The notes under the pieces were generated by a model. The model saw only the letters and a program-made list of their open reading frames with translations. It ran no database searches and was not told the origin of the DNA. This document shows, piece after piece, positions 7,983 through 11,819 of a stretch of DNA of 11,819 nt. Source of the stretch: Saccoglossus kowalevskii. Lineage: Eukaryota; Hemichordata; Enteropneusta; Harrimaniidae. The stretch spans positions 407,450 through 419,268 of the forward strand of contig NW_003106597.1 of the NCBI RefSeq assembly GCF_000003605.2, given 5' to 3'. Positions within the stretch are counted from its first letter, which is position 1. The number at the start of each line of letters is the position of its first letter. A program made the position numbers and the translations under genes.

Positions 7983-8748
7983 GACAGTCCCTGTTAAGTT
8001 CTCTTTGTGCTCGTCATATTAAAGCGGAGGGGTTGTCGCGAGCGTGTCCTTGAAACCTGAGTTCCAAGTGGCGTATACAACAGATTGTTTATTTACATCA
8101 AAACACGTGTTTCATGTCATAGTAATATGGCCAAAATAAAAACAGCTGTTATTCAGCCATCTTTGATCTGATTATGAAACACACTGATATGTATGATGTA
8201 TGTGCCAAATACGAATGAAAATGGTACATAAATTGTGGAAATATAGTAGTAAGGCCAAAAAGTCAGATGGCTGTCAATCGGCCATCCTTGACCAGATTTT
8301 GAAACAAATTGTCATGGACATGCATCCTGACATGTATAAAGTACATGTATGTGCCAAATTTGAATGAAAACTGACAGATACCGCATAAAAAAACAAAAAA
8401 AAGATGCCTGCCAGTCGACCATCTTTAATCCAATTGCGAAATAAATCATCATGGACATGTATCCTAACATGTATAATTTATGTACCAAGTTTGAATGACA
8501 ACTAACAAAGCATGTCCAAAATACAACATTTTCAAAAAACAAGATGGCTGCCAGTCGGTCATTTTGAATCGAATCGCTAAACCACTGCATGTGCATATGT
8601 CCTACATAAAGTACTAGGCACATGCAAAGAATGAATGGAATCGGTACAAGGGATTCTGAGATATGACTCCGGACGGACGCACGGACACACGGAGACCGAA
8701 TTAAAAGTCCTCGTTTTTGGATTTCGTCCGAACGGGAACTAAAAAACA
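7983..8748. repeat. Repeat element C: modular element with complete terminal hairpin
   Basis: The left edge is GACAGTCCCTGTTAAGTT. The right end reads AAAAGTCCTCGTTTTTGGAT followed by TTCGTCCGAACGGGAACTAA, which can fold as a hairpin (AGTCCTCGTT against AACGGGAACT). Four modules contain a GATGGCTGCCAGTCGGnCAT-type word (near 8145, 8265, 8405 and 8543), each followed by GAAACAAATTGnCATGGACATGTATCC-like sequence and a GTGCCAAATTTGAATGAAAA block. A GGACGGACGCACGGACACAC tract precedes the hairpin. The 145-residue minus-strand open frame across it is a repeat artefact. Confidence 0.72.
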
Positions 8749-8819
8749 ACCAGCAAAATAAACAAGCAGCCTATCGGCTGAGATAGCTCCGCTGTTAGCA
8801 AGGCACATTTCAATTAAAA

Positions 8820-9092
8820 AACTGAAGATATCATTAGAAATTGAACAATATGTATAGTATGTATAGCAATCAGACTTGCTGTTTTCAACAAGAATTCAAA
8901 AATATCACTTTTTACCAAAAATGACAAAAATATTCACCAAAATTAGAGAATTGAAGATATCATCACGAAATGAACAAATCTGAGAAAGGTCCACATGTAG
9001 TATCTATATATGTAATATCAAAGCAATTGGACTTGCGGTTTTTAACAAGAAGTTGAAAATATCACTTTTTACCAAAAACGACAAAAATATTT
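8820..9092. repeat. Diverged two-copy direct repeat (dimer)
   Basis: TGAAGATATCAT occurs near 8823 and 8952 with similar following sequence (GAAATTGAACAA / GAAATGAACAAA). The block with GACTTGCnGTTTT, ACAAGAA and ATATCACTTTTTACCAAAAA recurs near 8872 and 9029. The second copy is longer in the middle (offset 129 bp rising to 157 bp), so an insertion of about 28 bp separates the copies. Confidence 0.75.
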
Positions 9093-10437
9093 ATTTTAAT
9101 TAAATTGTAAAAATTAATTACTGATACATTATGCAATAGTATGTAAAATCACAAGATATTCTGGATTAAGGTATCAAGGAAACAGAGTTTGAAAGATTTT
9201 TTTTATTTTAAATATAGACAGGTCTTTGCAAATACCACAACTATTAACCGTACTGTGTTCCCCAAGAATGTGATTTGGATGGGTGAACTGATGCCCACGT
9301 ATACTTTAATCTTTAGACATCCAAATAACAAAAGATATTTTGTTATGCTAATTCAATAAACATAATGTAAATTTTGTTCATTTCGAGATTCAGTCAAAAT
9401 TGTAAAATTTTGTAGAAGTAAAAATTTATCCAAGGTTATCTAACGCGAGAGTTACCAAAAAATTTAAATAGAAGTACACCAACAAATATTTGATGATTTT
9501 TTTATGAAATTTTGAAGCCCAAATAAGCGCCCACCAGCAGTGAAATTGCCCAGAGTGATTTTTCGAATAGGCGAATTTACGACAGAATCCGGTATAGACA
9601 TTTTTTATTTCAAGTTCACTCTCGTGCCTGAACGATTTACTGATATAGTTCAGTACAAATTGAGATGAGAGACAAACTGTGTTGCATGCTCCGACTGGTT
9701 ATGTTGAAAAAACAAGACAATAAATTTTTTTTGGCAAATTTCAAGAAAAATTATGAAAATTTTGTAGCAGTGACCTTTAAACTTAAAGTTACAGTTACTG
9801 TCGCAAAACTGTCATCATAATTGTCTTCAAAATAATAAACTTGAATTTCCAGTAAGCAACAGCTTACAAAAAATCCCACTCAAAAATATAGAAAAGTATC
9901 AAATTCAGGAAAAAGTGCGGAAAGTTTGATGTTTACTTATCTATGTTTCAGAATTTTGACAGAACGCAAAATGATGAAGTCAATTTCTTCAATTTCAATG
10001 GTTTGTACCTAAATTTGTTACGTCAACATCAAAATGAAATTGAATTGATGAAGTATTATTCACACAGGATGAATGGATATAATCAAATCTTGATAAACCA
10101 CCAATCAAGCGATAAACTAATTAATGCGGTTGTGCATAATATCAAGTAATTAGAACATAATTTTTTTTATTGAAATTACAAAGGGTTGTCTTGGATACAC
10201 GTCGTTCAGTAAACGTATATGACATCAAAGCGACGTCATTCAGATCTGTCACTCATAATATCACTCAATTAGGAAAGTGTATGAAGTTTATTATTATAAT
10301 GCTAATGTGTGGTACTACCAGCCAGCACTCATGGAAGTCCAAGTCATGTTTTAAAGAAATACAATCATATACTGACGTATCATAATTGAGTGTATAACCC
10401 ACATAACCAAAACATAGAAATGTAAATAAATCTAAAT
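9093..10437. other. Anonymous AT-rich intronic sequence
   Basis: I see no gene, RNA or clear repeat. A plus-strand open frame (9943-10149) sits behind an acceptor-like TTATCTATGTTTCAG, but its 68-residue product is low-complexity Asn-rich sequence that I do not recognise. Confidence 0.45.
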
Positions 10438-11359
10438 ATGGATGAAATGCAGCTGGGTGGGAATGCAGATTGTATGGACAAATGGACAGGAGAATGGATG
10501 AAATGCAGGTGGGTGGGTGGGAATGCAGATTGTATTGACAAATGGACAGGAGAATGGATGGAATGCAGGTAGGTGGGAATGCAGGTTGTATGGACAAATG
10601 GACAGGAGAATGGATGGAATGCAGGTGGGTGGGAATGTAGATTGTATGGACAAATGGACAGGAGAATGGATGGAATGCAGGTAGGTGGGAATGCAGGTTG
10701 TATGGACAAATGGACAGGAGAATGGATGAAATGCAGGTGGGTGGGAATGCAGATTGTATGGACAAATGGACAGAAGAATGGATGGAATGCAGGTGGGTGG
10801 GAATGCAGGTTGTATGGACAAATGGACAGGAGAATGGATGGAATGCAGGTGGGTGGGAATGCAGATTGTATGGACAAATGGACAGGAGAATGGATGAAAT
10901 GCAGGTGGGTGGGTGGGAATGCAGATTGTATGGACAAATGGACAGGAGAATGAATGGAATGCAGATAGGTGGGAATGCAGGTTGTATGGACAAATGGACA
11001 GGAGAATGGATGGAATGCAGGTGGGTGGGAATGTAGATTGTATGGACAAATGGACAGAAGAATGGATGGAATGCAGGTGGGTGGGAATGCAGGTTGTATG
11101 GACAAATGGACAGGAGAATGGATGGAATGCAGGTGGGTGGGAATGCAGATTGTATGGACAAATGGACAGAAAAATGGATGAAATACAGGTGGGTGGGAAT
11201 GCAGATTGTATGGACAAATGGACAGGAGAATGGATGGAATGCAGATAGGTGGGAATGCAGGTTGTATGGACAAATGGACAGGAGAATGGATGGAATGCAG
11301 GTAGGTGGGAATGCAGGTTGTATGGACAAATGGACAGGAGAATGGATGGAATGCAGGTA
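10438..11359. repeat. 56-bp minisatellite, 16 copies
   Basis: The unit reads, in parts, GAATGCAGGTTGTATGGACA / AATGGACAGGAGAATGGATG / GAATGCAGGTGGGTGG. The TGTATGGACA anchor occurs at 10471, 10531, 10587, 10643, 10699, 10755, 10811, 10867, 10927, 10983, 11039, 11095, 11151, 11207, 11263 and 11319. Fourteen... of the fifteen steps, thirteen are 56 bp and two are 60 bp, where a GGTG is duplicated. Copies differ at few positions, so the array is young or homogenised. Because 56 is not a multiple of three and the minus strand lacks stop codons, all three minus frames stay open (408, 334 and 342 residues); none is likely to be a real protein. Confidence 0.97.
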
Positions 11360-11420
11360 AGTAAGTGGATGAACAGCTGAACACAAGATTGAAGTAAGTA
11401 AATGAACATAAAGGAGCGTG

Positions 11421-11458
11421 ATTGGGATGCAGGTGACAAGATGAATGGACAGACAGGC
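11421..11458. repeat. Diverged orphan unit of the minisatellite
   Basis: TTGGGATGCAGGTGACAAGA followed by TGAATGGACAGACAGG keeps the order GATGCAGGT, then AATGGACAG of the 56-bp unit, but is separated from the array by about 60 bp of unrelated sequence. It may be an older edge copy. Confidence 0.5.
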
Positions 11459-11646
11459 AATAGAAGGTATGATCATCTTAGTTTTACTCAATGGACTATC
11501 TGTGTAAAGTGACAGATGATGTCACAAGGAAGTCAGCTCATGCGAGATATAAAACTAACAAGAATTAAACTTGTATACTGTACTGTAGTGAAATTTGGTC
11601 CGATTGCATTATTAACAAAGGAAGGTTTTTGGCAATCTCAACTCAC

Positions 11647-11752
11647 CCATGGAAAAATTACATATTAAATTCTGCAAGTCCTTATTAAAAGTCAACAGCA
11701 AAGCAACAAATTTAGCATGCTTGCTTGAGCTTGGTAGGCTTCCACTTGCCAT
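11647..11752 (-). CDS. INTS14: Putative INTS14 exon, early VWA domain (beta-strand core)
   Basis: The proposed exon is 106 nt and encodes 35 codons plus one base. It begins after TTATACTTGAG and ends ATGG before a strong donor, GTGAGT. The translation includes KFVALLLTFNKDLQNLI followed by CNFSM. I align this with the human INTS14 stretch KLEFTALVVF...PFTRDY, a VWA strand; hydrophobic spacing fits but identity is low. The last base (phase 1) joins the two leading bases of the next exon to make a Val codon and keeps the frame open. An in-frame TGA lies upstream at the window edge, and no AG occurs between it and the chosen acceptor, so the 5' boundary is constrained but its pyrimidine tract is mediocre. 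An acceptor a few codons further in (after CCAAG or CAAG) is possible. The identity as INTS14 is inferred from position, phase and weak similarity. Confidence 0.5.
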
Positions 11753-11819
11753 CTCAAGTATAAGGCAAATGTTGAAATATTGGATGCGATTAAACGACAT
11801 GGATCATAATACATTAGTT

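Larger units (their letters stand above)
7739..11646 (-). other. INTS14: Proposed INTS14 intron (3,908 bp), repeat-rich
   Basis: Runs from the donor GTGAGT at 11646 to the acceptor TTTTGCAG ending at 7739. It depends on the two less certain exons. It contains element C, a dimeric repeat and the 56-bp minisatellite. Confidence 0.5.
2353..11752 (-). other. INTS14: INTS14 (VWA9) gene locus, partial: five internal exons
   Basis: This span covers the visible part of one minus-strand split gene. Joining the five proposed exons gives 893 nt (297 codons plus 2 nt) with no stop codon and matching phases at all four junctions. From knowledge of the family, INTS14 is a subunit of the nuclear Integrator complex, which cleaves and terminates nascent RNA at snRNA and many protein-coding genes. 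It pairs with INTS13 in a Ku-like heterodimer and has a VWA domain, a beta-barrel and a helical C-terminus. The window covers most of the VWA domain after its first strand, plus the start of the beta-barrel. The exon with the N-terminal metal-site motif and the exons after the VQLG sequence are not seen here. Human INTS14 is about 518 residues, so roughly half is present. Confidence 0.9.

Noticed and set aside
8312-8749. 145-residue minus-strand open frame with hydrophobic segments
   Set aside because: Lies wholly within repeat element C; its start falls in module sequence and its N-terminal part is the translated terminal hairpin.
9943-10149. Plus-strand 68-residue frame behind an acceptor-like TTATCTATGTTTCAG
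   Set aside because: No recognisable family, low-complexity composition, and no plus-strand partner exon. It could be random.
10573-11360. Several plus-strand open frames rich in WTNGQENGWNAGG-like repeats
   Set aside because: Translations of the same minisatellite, ended by TAG wherever units read GTAGGT or GTAGAT.
10265-11491. Long minus-strand open frames (408, 342 and 334 residues) with His/Pro/Ser-rich repeats
   Set aside because: All three overlapping frames are open only because the 56-bp unit lacks minus-strand stop codons. They translate the same satellite in different phases and have no recognisable domain.

Overview
This is animal nuclear DNA. It is AT-rich, with one split gene of short exons and long repeat-filled introns bounded by GT/AG sites, and I see no bacterial or organellar features. 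The repeat style (tandem modules carrying paired AAAATGGC/GCCATTTT arms, TIR-bounded short elements, a 56-bp minisatellite) suggests a marine invertebrate, but that is inference and I cannot name a phylum.

The only protein-coding gene I can support runs right to left on the minus strand. It is a divergent INTS14 (Integrator complex subunit 14, also called VWA9). In transcript order its visible exons are 11752-11647, 7738-7686, 6819-6712, 4046-3542 and 2473-2353. Reading phases agree at every junction (1+2, 0, 0, 1+2) and the last exon ends in phase 2. The last three exons are firm. They carry the YDKT, PCQ/LxLVTDG, FPFP, CGHL, SRHLVLP and CVLLHGSLKVE blocks that I recognise from human INTS14. 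The first two are weaker and rest on phase, splice sites and partial similarity. The start codon with the DxSxS metal-binding motif, and the C-terminal half, lie outside the window.

Layout from left to right: 1-195 no feature seen; 196-1395 repeat element A; 1396-2352 featureless intron; 2353-2473 exon; 2474-3541 intron with two inverted-repeat (MITE-like) structures; 3542-4046 main exon; 4047-6711 intron with homopolymer runs (T23, C11, G16), an orphan repeat terminus and repeat element B (about 4935-6634), which includes a 74-bp perfect palindrome; 6712-6819 exon; 6820-7685 intron with a 138-bp TIR element; 7686-7738 small exon; 7739-11646 a 3.9-kb intron with repeat element C (about 7983-8748), a dimeric repeat (8820-9092), an anonymous stretch, and a 16-copy 56-bp minisatellite (10438-11359); 11647-11752 putative exon; then the intron edge.

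The most distinctive signals are: the A/B/C repeat family, with simple short termini, terminal hairpins and internal modules of about 145 bp; the perfect AT palindrome inside B; the minisatellite, which has a 7-unit higher-order duplication and lacks AG and all stop codons on the gene's sense strand for about 0.9 kb; and a possible lineage-specific small exon in the VWA domain. I find no convincing undescribed gene system. The long open frames over the minisatellite and the repeats are composition artefacts.
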